Positions 1-6,613 of a stretch of DNA of 14,387 nucleotides are shown piece by piece. The first letter of the stretch is position 1. The number at the start of each line of letters is the position of its first letter. The translations under genes were made by a program, and so were the position numbers. The notes under the pieces were generated by a model. It saw only the letters and a program-made list of their open reading frames with translations. It did not search any database and was not told the origin of the DNA. Source of the DNA: Bacillota bacterium (GTDB lineage Bacteria; Bacillota; Clostridia; Christensenellales; UMGS416); the NCBI GenBank assembly GCA_023409755.1, contig JAEYRA010000201.1, positions 1 to 14,387 of the forward strand. The letters run 5' to 3'.

Positions 1-695
1 TGTTCGGCGCGGGTTGTCAGGTCCAGCGTGCGGCTGCCGCTGCCCAGGTACAGCAGATCCACCTGCACGCGGCTGTCGGCCCCATCCAGCACGGCGTTGC
101 AGCCGGTCACGGCGTTGCGGCCGCCCAGTTCGGCGTCGATGACGTGGATGGAAGCCCCCTGCCCCGCCACCGCGCCGATGACGTCGGCGTGAGCGGTGTC
201 ACTGCCGAAGAGCTGGGCCTTGACGAGCGTCAGGGACGCGCCTTGCCGCGCAATGAGCCGGATGCGCCCGGCGTGCCGGTACGCACCATGGGTGGGGCTC
301 AGGTACCGCACCACCACGGTGGCACGGGCGCCTTCGCCCACCTCCACAATGAGGTCATCGGCCAGGGCGGGGTGGTCGTCATCCAGCCGGAACTCCAGCA
401 CGATGGGCTCGGCTTCGGTGTGGCCGTCGGCCACCCGCAGGTGGCAGCGCCAGTTGGCCTCACTCTCCAGAAAGCTGCGCAGTACCGCCGGGGCCAGCCG
501 GCCCGTGCCGTCGTCGCCCTCAGGCAGCAGCACCGGTTCGCGGCTCACGGTCACGGCATCGCTGGGGCGCAGCGCGCACACCACCCGGTCGAAGGGCCGC
601 TGGGGCGCGGCAAGTTCTATCTCCGTGTCATTCACCTTCAGCCACCGCCAGGTGCGCAGCGGCATCCGTTCAATGGTTTGTTTCATCGTTTCCAT
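1..695 (-). CDS. sufD: SufD, Fe-S cluster assembly scaffold subunit (partial, C-terminus off the left edge)
   Basis: About 231 N-terminal residues are visible, beginning METMKQTIERMPLRTWRWLK; the reading frame is open to the window edge, so the beta-helix C-terminal part is missing here. The start is the ATG at 695, with AGGAG five bases upstream; the next in-frame ATG (686) would sit too far from it. Only 8 bases separate it from the sufB stop, and that TAG is part of the ribosome binding site, so the two are translationally linked. The visible part has the charged, beta-rich character of the SufB/SufD superfamily (LIVEVGEGARATVVVRYLSP, then SLTLVKAQLFGSD), as expected after SufC and SufB. 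In known systems SufD pairs with SufB and SufC in the SufBC2D complex, which builds Fe-S clusters in the cytoplasm. The assignment rests on this pattern and on the position in the operon. Confidence 0.88.
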   Translation of the reverse strand, partial: METMKQTIERMPLRTWRWLKVNDTEIELAAPQRPFDRVVCALRPSDAVTVSREPVLLPEGDDGTGRLAPAVLRSFLESEANWRCHLRVADGHTEAEPIVLEFRLDDDHPALADDLIVEVGEGARATVVVRYLSPTHGAYRHAGRIRLIARQGASLTLVKAQLFGSDTAHADVIGAVAGQGASIHVIDAELGGRNAVTGCNAVLDGADSRVQVDLLYLGSGSRTLDLTTRAE

Positions 696-703
696 AACGT
701 CTC

Positions 704-2110
704 CTATCCGATGGTGCCTTCCATCTCCAGGCTGATGAGCTTGTTCATCTCCACCGCGTACTCCAGCGGCAGCTCCTTGGCGATGGGCTCCACAAAGCCC
801 CGCACGATGAGCGCCTTGGCTGCCTCCTCGGTGAGCCCGCGGGTCATGAGGTAAAAGATGGCCGCGTCGCTGATGCGGCCGATGCGGGCCTCGTGTCCGA
901 TGTCCACCTCGTCGTTGCGGATGTCCATGACCGGCACCGTGTCGGAGCGGGAGTCCCTGTCCAACATCAGCGACGTGCAGACAACCGAGGACTTGGACCC
1001 CGTGGCCTCCGGCAGGATCCGGATGGCGCTGCGGTAGAGGGCCTTGCCGCCGTCCTTGCTGATGGAGCGGGAGTCAATCGTTGAGGAAGTGTTGGGCGCG
1101 GCGTGGATGACCTTGGTACCGGTGTCAAGATCCTGCCCGGCGGAGGCGAACGTGATGCCCGTAAAGGCCGAACGTGCCCCCTCGCCCTTCAGGATGCTGC
1201 TGGGGTAGAGCATGGTCTTGTGGGAGCCGAAGGTGCCGCTGACCCACTCGATGGTGCCGTTGCGCCCCACCATGGCCCGCTTGGTGTTGAGGTTCAACAT
1301 GTTCTTGGACCAGTTCTCAATCGTGGAATAGCGCAGCGTCGCGCCCTCCCGCACAAAGAGCTCCACACACCCGGCGTGCAGGTTGACCACGTTGTACTTC
1401 GGAGCCGAGCAGCCCTCGATGAAGTGGGCCGTCGCGCCCTTCTCCACAATGATGAGCGTATGCTCAAACTGCCCCGCCCCCGGCGCGTTCAGGCGGAAGT
1501 AGGACTGCAGCGGGTTCTCCAGCTTCACACCCGCCGGCACGTACACAAACGACCCGCCGGACCACACCGCCCCGTGCAGCGCCGCAAACTTGTGGTCGGT
1601 GGGCGGCACCAGCTTCATAAAGTGCTCGCGAACCAGGTCGCCATACTCCCGCACGGCGGTCTCCATGTCGGTGTAGATGACCCCCTGGGCCAGCAGTTCC
1701 TCCCGCACGTTGTGGTAGACAACCTCCGAGTCGTACTGCGCGCCCACACCGGCCAGCGATTCCCGCTCGGCCTTGGGGATGCCCAGGCGCTCAAAGGTGT
1801 CCTTGATGTAACCGGGCACCTCGCCCCAGTTGTCGCGGAGGGAGCTGTCCGGCCGCACATAGGCCACGATGTCGTCCATGTTGAGCTCGTCGAGGGACGG
1901 GCCCCAGGTCGGCATGGCGATGCGGTGGTAGCTGCCCAGCGCGTTGAGGCGCTTCTCCAGCATCCAGTCGGGCTCATTCTTCTGGCGGGAAATGTCCGCC
2001 ACGATCTCCTCCGTCAGCCCCCGCCCGGTGCGGTAGCTGGCCACGTCGGCGTTGCGGAAGTCGTACATCTCCCGGTTCAAGTCTTCAATTCTGGTCTTTG
2101 TCTTCTCCAT
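704..2110 (-). CDS. sufB: SufB, Fe-S cluster scaffold protein
   Basis: A full-length 468-residue SufB. The start is ATG 2110 with GGAGG seven bases upstream, 18 bases after the sufC stop. Family motifs are clear: SGGSFVYVPAGVKLENPLQS near residues 184-203, the EGCSAPKYN stretch with Cys234, the STIENWSKNMLNLNTKRA block near 262-279, and the C-terminal core with Cys378, His406 and Glu407 (IGHEARIGRI). By analogy with E. coli SufB, Cys378 and the His-Glu pair match the cluster-forming site at the SufB-SufD interface, and Cys234 matches the inner sulfur-transfer cysteine; these matches are by motif, not by alignment. Its role is the cytoplasmic scaffold that receives sulfur from a SufS/SufU-type desulfurase, presumably encoded left of the window, and builds the nascent cluster with SufC and SufD. 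Nothing is unusual in its length or motifs. Confidence 0.97.
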   Translation of the reverse strand: MEKTKTRIEDLNREMYDFRNADVASYRTGRGLTEEIVADISRQKNEPDWMLEKRLNALGSYHRIAMPTWGPSLDELNMDDIVAYVRPDSSLRDNWGEVPGYIKDTFERLGIPKAERESLAGVGAQYDSEVVYHNVREELLAQGVIYTDMETAVREYGDLVREHFMKLVPPTDHKFAALHGAVWSGGSFVYVPAGVKLENPLQSYFRLNAPGAGQFEHTLIIVEKGATAHFIEGCSAPKYNVVNLHAGCVELFVREGATLRYSTIENWSKNMLNLNTKRAMVGRNGTIEWVSGTFGSHKTMLYPSSILKGEGARSAFTGITFASAGQDLDTGTKVIHAAPNTSSTIDSRSISKDGGKALYRSAIRILPEATGSKSSVVCTSLMLDRDSRSDTVPVMDIRNDEVDIGHEARIGRISDAAIFYLMTRGLTEEAAKALIVRGFVEPIAKELPLEYAVEMNKLISLEMEGTIG

Positions 2111-2128
2111 GGGTTTCCCTCCCGCGCC

Positions 2129-2872
2129 TCAGGCGCTCAGCACCGGCGCGAAGCCATTGCGGTTGATCTCCTCCACCAGCCCCGCGTCGCCGCTGCGGAC
2201 GATGCGCCCGTCGGCCATCACGTGCACCCGGTCCAGCGGCAGCCGCTCCAGAATGCGGGTGATGTGGGTGATGATGAGCACGGCGTTGCCAGCGTCGTGC
2301 TGCCGGGCCACGCTCTCGGAGATCGTCTTGACCGCGTCCACGTCCAGGCCCGAGTCGGTCTCATCAAGGATGGCAAGTTTGGGCTTGAGCATGGCCATCT
2401 GCAGAATCTCACTCTTCTTCTTCTCACCGCCGGAGAAGCCCACGTTTAAATACCGTGCGGCCCACTCTGCGTCCATGTTGAGCTCGGCCATGCGGTCGCG
2501 AAGCTCCCGCCGGAAGGGCATGAGCTTGACATTCTGACCGGTCTGAGCCTCCCGCGCCGTGCGCAGGAAACTCTCCAGCGTCACGCCGGCAATCTCCTGC
2601 GGGGCCTGGAAGGAGAGGAAGATGCCCCGCCGCGCCCGCTCATCGGTGCGAAGAGCGCCGATGTCCTCACCCTCAAAGAGGATGGTGCCGCCCTCCACGG
2701 TGTAGCGGGGGTCACCCAGGATCACGTTGGCCAGCGTGGACTTGCCCGCGCCGTTGGGGCCCATCAGCACATGTACCTCACCGCGGTTTACCGTCAGGTC
2801 CAGCCCCTTCAGGATGGGCTTGCCCTCCACCGAAGCCCGCAGGCCCTGTATCGTCAAAAAATTGTCTGACAT
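2129..2872 (-). CDS. sufC: SufC, ABC-type ATPase of the Fe-S assembly complex
   Basis: A 247-residue soluble ABC ATPase. Visible motifs are Walker A GPNGAGKST, Q-loop LSFQAP, the signature FSGGEKKKSEILQM, Walker B LAILDETDSGLD and the H-loop ITH. The ETDSGLD form and the FSGGEKKK signature are typical of SufC rather than of transporters, and no membrane partner is encoded nearby. I prefer ATG 2872 (MSDNFLTIQGL) over the in-frame GTG at 2881, because GAGG lies eight bases before the ATG but almost touches the GTG. The first 19 bases overlap the 3' end of the upstream regulator gene, so translation is probably coupled. In the known SufBC2D complex, ATP binding by a SufC dimer reshapes SufB-SufD to expose the cluster assembly site. 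Confidence 0.97.
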   Translation of the reverse strand: MSDNFLTIQGLRASVEGKPILKGLDLTVNRGEVHVLMGPNGAGKSTLANVILGDPRYTVEGGTILFEGEDIGALRTDERARRGIFLSFQAPQEIAGVTLESFLRTAREAQTGQNVKLMPFRRELRDRMAELNMDAEWAARYLNVGFSGGEKKKSEILQMAMLKPKLAILDETDSGLDVDAVKTISESVARQHDAGNAVLIITHITRILERLPLDRVHVMADGRIVRSGDAGLVEEINRNGFAPVLSA

Positions 2873-3363
2873 TTTGCACACCTCGTTTTCTTTTCGTTCG
2901 TCTCACCGTCGCCGCACCGCCCGCAGCCGCTGACGTTGGCCAGAATGACATCGAGCATACCATCAATGGCCGCGACTGCCTCCGCGTCCAACGGGGCCAA
3001 GTAGCCGGCCAGCCGGCTCTTCAGCCGGTCGTTGTACTCGTCATACCCCTGGCAGGCCCGCTCCCCCGTCTCCGTCAGGAGGTAGTAAACCTCTTTGCGG
3101 TTGCCATCCTGCCGGTAGGGGGCCAGGTATCCCATGTCCATGAGCTTGCGTGCCAGCTGGGTCACCGCGCCGTTGGTGATGCCCAGGTACTGGGAAAGAT
3201 CGCCAGCCTTGGCTGACTCATACTGCCGCACCGATTTCAACAGCCCGATGTCGGAGTAGGTCAGCTTGTGCCCGGTGCCATAGGTGCGAGGCACCCTGGC
3301 CTCACACATCATGCGGTTGAGCGCCCAGTAAATCTTGCGTATGAGTTCCGCTTCTCGTTCCAT
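2854..3363 (-). CDS. MarR-family regulator with a four-cysteine C-terminal tail, first gene of the suf operon
   Basis: A 169-residue winged-helix protein. Residues 51-100 form the MarR-type wHTH: AKAGDLSQYLGITNGAVTQL is the recognition region, followed by the wing RQDGNRKEVYYLLT. Long flanking helices on both sides are usual for MarR dimerisation. The last 25 residues carry Cys147, Cys150, Cys162 and Cys165 as CGRC-X11-CAKC, which could hold zinc or an Fe-S cluster; ordinary MarR proteins lack this. I choose ATG 3363, with AAGGG seven bases upstream; the in-frame GTG at 3381 lies ahead of the predicted transcription start. The 3' end overlaps sufC by 19 bases, and the sufC ribosome binding site lies within the cysteine-tail codons. 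Its position suggests it controls suf, in the role played elsewhere by IscR or SufR. The family call is firm; the ligand and target are inferred. Confidence 0.87.
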   Translation of the reverse strand: MEREAELIRKIYWALNRMMCEARVPRTYGTGHKLTYSDIGLLKSVRQYESAKAGDLSQYLGITNGAVTQLARKLMDMGYLAPYRQDGNRKEVYYLLTETGERACQGYDEYNDRLKSRLAGYLAPLDAEAVAAIDGMLDVILANVSGCGRCGDGETNEKKTRCAKCQTIF

Positions 3364-3381
3364 ATCATCACCCTTACCCAC

Positions 3382-3410
3382 ATTATATAGCTACTAAAAA
3401 ATAATGGCAA
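3382..3410 (-). promoter_or_regulatory. Sigma-A-type promoter of the suf operon
   Basis: Read on the minus strand, the -35 element TTGCCA (3405-3410, five of six consensus bases) is separated by exactly 17 bp from a perfect -10 TATAAT (3382-3387). The predicted transcription start is near 3375. That leaves a leader of only about 12 nt before ATG 3363, just enough to hold the AAGGG ribosome binding site. The short leader argues against a riboswitch or attenuator and for control by protein binding at the DNA. Confidence 0.75.
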
Positions 3411-3426
3411 GATTTTTTAGCAACTA
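3388..3426. promoter_or_regulatory. Inverted-repeat operator over the suf promoter
   Basis: Left arm TAGCTACTAAAAAAT (3388-3402) and right arm ATTTTTTAGCAACTA (3412-3426) are reverse complements at 13 of 15 positions, separated by 9 bp. The left arm lies in the promoter spacer against the -10, the right arm lies just upstream of the -35, and the -35 falls in and next to the central gap. A dimeric MarR protein bound here would block RNA polymerase. That the adjacent MarR gene product is the binder is an inference from position. Confidence 0.6.
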
Positions 3427-3910
3427 AAATGAACAAGGATTCTCGGTACCTTTGCCTAAAATAAACCAATGTGCAGCAACGGGCGCCTGCACACCGCCGC
3501 AAGCCGTGCAGGGAGGGGCCATGGCATCGGCAGGCGGCAGTCTCAAGCCGGAATAGCAACGCACGAAGCCGGGAGAATGGCTACGCATCCCCCCTCCCCC
3601 TACACTGCCCCCTTTCTATCATTGTAACAAACCATTTGGACACAACGTTTCCCAACGTTTTCCCGGCCCCCAATTGCATGGATTCCAGCTGATTTTTGCC
3701 CATTTCCGTATTTTTTTCACTCCTCTGGACACATTGCCATGGGAAGGCAGTACGATTTTCGTTGAAACTGCACACCCGATGAACGAATCCTGTCATGGTA
3801 CCGGACAGGCCGATCTCTATGATTAAATTATTATTTATCTCCATTATTGCACATCTGGTTTAAATTTCTTCATCATCGTTATGTTTATGGCGATGTGCTC
3901 ATTGGTTGAA
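3427..3910. other. Gene-free intergenic stretch between suf and the dehydrogenase operon
   Basis: About 480 bases with no convincing gene. The left part is GC-rich and holds a 7-bp hairpin, CCTGCAC (3486-3492) with GTGCAGG (3506-3512). From about 3600 the base composition changes sharply to T- and A-rich, with pyrimidine runs. The short open frames here lack ribosome binding sites and resemble no family I recognise. The AT-rich half may simply be upstream promoter DNA, or may be the residue of a lost gene. Confidence 0.5.
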
Positions 3911-3938
3911 TTGACAACACCGGACGGTGTGTTACAAT
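3911..3938 (+). promoter_or_regulatory. Promoter of the dehydrogenase-malic enzyme operon, with nested dyads
   Basis: A perfect -35 TTGACA (3911-3916) is followed after 16 bp by TACAAT (3933-3938). The spacer contains the exact inverted repeat ACACCG-GA-CGGTGT (3917-3930). A second exact repeat, TTGACAA (3911-3917) with TTGTCAA (3940-3946), encloses both the spacer palindrome and the -10. A regulator bound to either dyad would occlude the promoter. The sequence does not match the Rex consensus known to me, although a redox regulator would suit the downstream enzymes. Confidence 0.62.
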
Positions 3939-3944
3939 CTTGTC

Positions 3945-4077
3945 AAGATAAGCTCTACAATGGGGTAGGATGTTGCAATTTGAGTCAAACATTGGTTTCC
4001 CGTGGTGTGAACCCGTTTCTTCCTCAAATTCTCACCATCGTCAAGCTTAATAATTTTATATAGTTCCGGAGGTATCC
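3945..4077 (+). promoter_or_regulatory. Long 5' leader of the dehydrogenase operon
   Basis: If transcription starts near 3945, the leader is about 130 nt. It contains AATTTGAG (3977-3984) and its exact reverse complement CTCAAATT (4023-4030), which could close a 38-nt loop. It ends with a strong GGAGG five bases before ATG 4078. I recognise no known riboswitch or T-box motif in it. Confidence 0.3.
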
Positions 4078-5028
4078 ATGAGCCAATCTAAAACAAAGGT
4101 GGCAATCATTGGTGCGGGCTTTGTTGGCGCCGCGTCCGCGTACACCATTGCCGTCAACCAGCTCGTCGGTGAAATCGTGCTGATCGATGTGATGCGCGAC
4201 AAGGCGATCGGCGAGGCGGCAGACATCAGTCACGGCCTGTCCCACATGGGACAAATGAAGATCCACGCCGGCGATTACTCTGACTGCGCCGACTGCGATG
4301 TCATCATCGTGACGGCGGGTCTCAACCGCAAGCCTGGCGAAACCCGGCTGGACCTGGCCAACAAGAACGTGCCCATCGCGCGGGAGATAACCCGCAACAT
4401 CATGGCACACTACACCCGCGGCGTCATCCTGGTGGTGGCCAACCCCGTGGACATCCTGACCTACCTCATTCAGAAGTGGTCCGGCCTGCCCAACGGCCGG
4501 GTCATGGGCACGGGTACGGCGCTCGACAGCGCCCGCTTCCGCTATGAGCTCTCCGACAAGCTGAAGGTTGACGTGCAGAACGTGCATGCCTACATGATCG
4601 GCGAACACGGTGACTCCCAGCTGCCGCTGTGGAGCGCCACCAACCTCGCCGGCCAGGGCATCGACGAATTCTGCGCCCAGCGCGGTATCATCCTGGGCGA
4701 CGAGGAGAAGGCTGAGATCTACAACAAGGTGAAAAACGGCGGCGCTGAGGTGATCCGCAACAAGGGGGCGACGTACTACGCCATCGCGTCGGTTGTCAGC
4801 TCCATTGTGGAGACACTGCTGAAGAACAAGAACACCATCCGCACCGTTGCCAGTGTCATCGACGGCCCTTACGGCATCCACGACGTGGCGCTGAGCCTTC
4901 CTTCCATCGTCAACGCCGACGGTGTGAGCAGCATTCTCAGCTTCACCCTGACCCCAGCCGAGGAGGCCGAGCTCACGAGCTGCTACGGCAAGATGAAGGA
5001 CTTCCTTGGCCAAGTGAAGCAGGACTGA
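4078..5028 (+). CDS. L-lactate/malate dehydrogenase family enzyme (LDH fold, malate-type specificity arginine)
   Basis: A 316-residue NAD-dependent 2-hydroxyacid dehydrogenase. The Rossmann motif GAGFVG is at residues 12-17 with Asp37 as the NAD-selecting acid. The catalytic set is complete: Arg90 in KPGETRLDL, Asn122 in ANPVDILTY, Arg153 in DSARFR, and His177 and Asp179 in GEHGDSQLPLWS. Overall it resembles bacterial L-LDH, including Arg155 and His170 at the sites that bind fructose-1,6-bisphosphate in Bacillus LDH, and Thr232 at the LDH Thr246 site. However, residue 84, the position of Gln102 in Bacillus LDH (NQKPGETR), is Arg here (NRKPGETR). That residue marks malate dehydrogenases, and the Q102R change is known to turn Bacillus LDH into a malate dehydrogenase. 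It is therefore probably a malate dehydrogenase of the LDH lineage; lactate dehydrogenase remains possible. The malic enzyme follows 45 bases downstream. Confidence 0.9.
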   Translation: MSQSKTKVAIIGAGFVGAASAYTIAVNQLVGEIVLIDVMRDKAIGEAADISHGLSHMGQMKIHAGDYSDCADCDVIIVTAGLNRKPGETRLDLANKNVPIAREITRNIMAHYTRGVILVVANPVDILTYLIQKWSGLPNGRVMGTGTALDSARFRYELSDKLKVDVQNVHAYMIGEHGDSQLPLWSATNLAGQGIDEFCAQRGIILGDEEKAEIYNKVKNGGAEVIRNKGATYYAIASVVSSIVETLLKNKNTIRTVASVIDGPYGIHDVALSLPSIVNADGVSSILSFTLTPAEEAELTSCYGKMKDFLGQVKQD

Positions 5029-5073
5029 AAAAGCCGGCGGGCAACCGTACGGACAAAATATGGAGGTAACCCA

Positions 5074-6246
5074 ATGGACATCAAACAGGAAGCAATCCAG
5101 AAGCACGCTGAGTGGAAGGGCAAGATTGAGGTCATCAGCACCGTGCCCGTGAAGGACAAGAAGGATCTCTCGCTGGCCTACACCCCCGGCGTGGCCGAGC
5201 CCTGCCTGGCCATCCAGAAGGACGTCGATCTCTCCTACGCCTACACCCGCCGCGGCAACCTCGTAGCCGTGGTGACCGACGGCACCGCCGTGCTGGGCCT
5301 GGGCGACATTGGCCCGGAAGCCGGCATGCCCGTGATGGAGGGCAAGTGTGTGCTCTTTAAGACGTTTGGCAACGTGGATGCCTTCCCGCTGTGCGTGCGC
5401 AGCAAGAGCGTGGACGACATCGTCAACACCGTCCGGCTGCTGGCCGGTTCCTTTGGCGGCGTGAACCTGGAGGACATCTCCGCTCCCCGCTGCTTTGAGA
5501 TTGAGCGCAAGCTCAAGGAAGTCTGCGACATCCCGATCTTCCACGATGACCAGCACGGCACCGCCGTCGTCACCGTCGCCGCCATGCTCAACGCCCTGAA
5601 GCTGACGGGCAAGGACATTAAGGACATCGAAGTCGTTGTCAACGGCTCCGGCGCGGCCGGCATCGCCGTCACCAAGCTGCTGATGGCCATGGGCATGAAG
5701 AAGGTCATCCTGTGCGACACCAAAGGCGCCATCTATGAGGGCCGTGACAACCTCAACGACGTCAAGGCTGAGATGGCGAAGATCTCCAACCTGCACAAGA
5801 AGAAGGGGTCTCTCGCCGATGTGCTGGTGGGCTCCGACGTGTTCATCGGCCTCTCCGCCCCCAAGACACTCACCGCCGAGATGGTCAAGACCATGGCCAA
5901 GGATCCGATCATCTTCGCTATGGCCAACCCCACGCCGGAGATTATGCCTGACGAGGCGATGGCCGCCGGCGTGGCCGTCATGGGCACCGGCCGGTCCGAC
6001 TTCCCCAACCAGATCAACAACGTGCTTGCCTTCCCGGGTATCTTCCGCGGGGCTCTGGATGTGCGCGCCAGCGACATCAACGATGAGATGAAGATTGCCG
6101 CTGCCCGCGCCATCGCCGATCTCATCAGCACCGAAGAACTCAACCCCGAGTACATCATCCCCGAGCCTTTTGACAAGCGCGTGGGCCCGGCGGTTGCCGC
6201 CGCCGTGGCCGAGGCTGCTCGGAAGTCCGGCGTGGCGCGCATCTAG
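5074..6246 (+). CDS. NAD(P)-dependent malic enzyme, short bacterial form
   Basis: A 390-residue enzyme that oxidatively decarboxylates malate to pyruvate and CO2 in the cytoplasm. Visible motifs in order: SLAYTPGVAEPC (catalytic Tyr36), VTDGTAVLGLGDIGPEAG, GMPVMEGKCVLFK (candidate catalytic Lys91), NLEDISAPRC (metal-binding Glu-Asp 133-134), PIFHDDQHGTA, the dinucleotide fold VVNGSGAAGIA near 188-198, MANPTPEIMP near 283-292, and the C-terminal FPGIFRGALDVRA. The length fits the minimal two-domain form without the phosphotransacetylase-like extension of MaeB. Asp215 in CDTKG ends the second strand of the fold, but I cannot settle NAD versus NADP from it. The start is ATG 5074, with GGAGGT six bases upstream. 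It is the second gene of the operon with the dehydrogenase, and the pair fits a malate-centred route between C4 acids and pyruvate. Confidence 0.95.
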   Translation: MDIKQEAIQKHAEWKGKIEVISTVPVKDKKDLSLAYTPGVAEPCLAIQKDVDLSYAYTRRGNLVAVVTDGTAVLGLGDIGPEAGMPVMEGKCVLFKTFGNVDAFPLCVRSKSVDDIVNTVRLLAGSFGGVNLEDISAPRCFEIERKLKEVCDIPIFHDDQHGTAVVTVAAMLNALKLTGKDIKDIEVVVNGSGAAGIAVTKLLMAMGMKKVILCDTKGAIYEGRDNLNDVKAEMAKISNLHKKKGSLADVLVGSDVFIGLSAPKTLTAEMVKTMAKDPIIFAMANPTPEIMPDEAMAAGVAVMGTGRSDFPNQINNVLAFPGIFRGALDVRASDINDEMKIAAARAIADLISTEELNPEYIIPEPFDKRVGPAVAAAVAEAARKSGVARI

Positions 6247-6257
6247 CGCTGCGCGCT

Positions 6258-6300
6258 TCGCGGCGATCGCGTTGCGCTCGCCGCGAGTGAAGAGCACTCG
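6258..6300 (+). terminator. Overlapping hairpins after the malic enzyme gene
   Basis: TCGCGGCGA (6258-6266) pairs exactly with TCGCCGCGA (6278-6286). A second stem, CGAGTG (6284-6289) with CACTCG (6295-6300), shares three bases with the first, so the two partly exclude each other. There is no T-run. They may protect the transcript end or belong to a dispersed GC-rich repeat rather than terminate on their own. Confidence 0.35.
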
Positions 6301-6313
6301 TCATAGCCATGTT

Positions 6314-6346
6314 AAGCCGTCCGCCGCGCATGTCGCCGGACGGCTT
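6314..6346 (+). terminator. Rho-independent terminator of the dehydrogenase-malic enzyme operon
   Basis: A perfect 10-bp stem, AAGCCGTCCG (6314-6323) and CGGACGGCTT (6337-6346), with a 13-nt loop, followed by a weak T-rich tail (TCATTT). It lies 67 bases after the malic enzyme stop. Confidence 0.65.
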
Positions 6347-6437
6347 TCATTTGCGTTGGTCGTGTTGGTTTTGTGGGGGAAACGCACGCCTGCGGGCGGG
6401 GTTTGTCAAGCAGTCCATTCAGATTGTGGCGTTCCTC

Positions 6438-6456
6438 CCGCCGAGTGAATCGGCGG
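6438..6456 (+). terminator. Second terminator-like hairpin
   Basis: CCGCCGA (6438-6444) and TCGGCGG (6450-6456) form a perfect 7-bp stem with a 5-nt loop. A T-rich run (TTCTTTCTTT) begins five bases after it. It could back up the terminator at 6314-6346 or end a transcript I cannot identify. The rest of 6347-6577 shows no gene. Confidence 0.5.
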
Positions 6457-6577
6457 TCGATTCTTTCTTTGGCTCTCTTCCCTTTAGTCAATGAGCTTAT
6501 TAGTGTCTCGTCCTGTTGGGGTTTGGCACGAAACATCCGGTCAACCCAATCTCTCCCCTACCCGGAAGGCAGCCCGG

Positions 6578-6586
6578 TGGTATGCT
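6578..6586 (+). promoter_or_regulatory. Possible extended -10 promoter of the phosphotransferase gene
   Basis: TGG followed by TATGCT matches the TGn-TATnnT extended -10 pattern, and no good -35 hexamer is found at the usual distance. Transcription would start near 6593, about 20 nt before ATG 6614. Confidence 0.35.
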
Positions 6587-6613
6587 GGTGCAAACCGGAA
6601 AGGATGGGATGCC

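Noticed and set aside
144..854. Plus-strand frame of 236 codons at the left edge
   Set aside because: It mirrors the sufD coding strand and the end of sufB; the minus-strand frame gives a coherent SufD-like protein with a proper ribosome binding site.
1103..2449. A 448-codon plus-strand frame across sufB and sufC
   Set aside because: Antisense shadow of two clear suf genes; low-complexity His/Val/Arg-rich translation and no ribosome binding site.
3581..3844. 87-codon minus-strand frame in the suf-dehydrogenase gap
   Set aside because: No ribosome binding site, a composition change in mid-frame and no recognisable motif.
3881..4063. 60-codon plus-strand frame ahead of the dehydrogenase
   Set aside because: It spans the predicted promoter and leader, has no ribosome binding site and is cysteine-rich only by chance.
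4024..6297. A 757-codon open frame on the minus strand covering both the dehydrogenase and malic enzyme genes
   Set aside because: It is antisense to two genes with complete catalytic motifs. Its translation is His/Gly/Val-rich without domains, as expected from the mirror of GC-rich codon usage.
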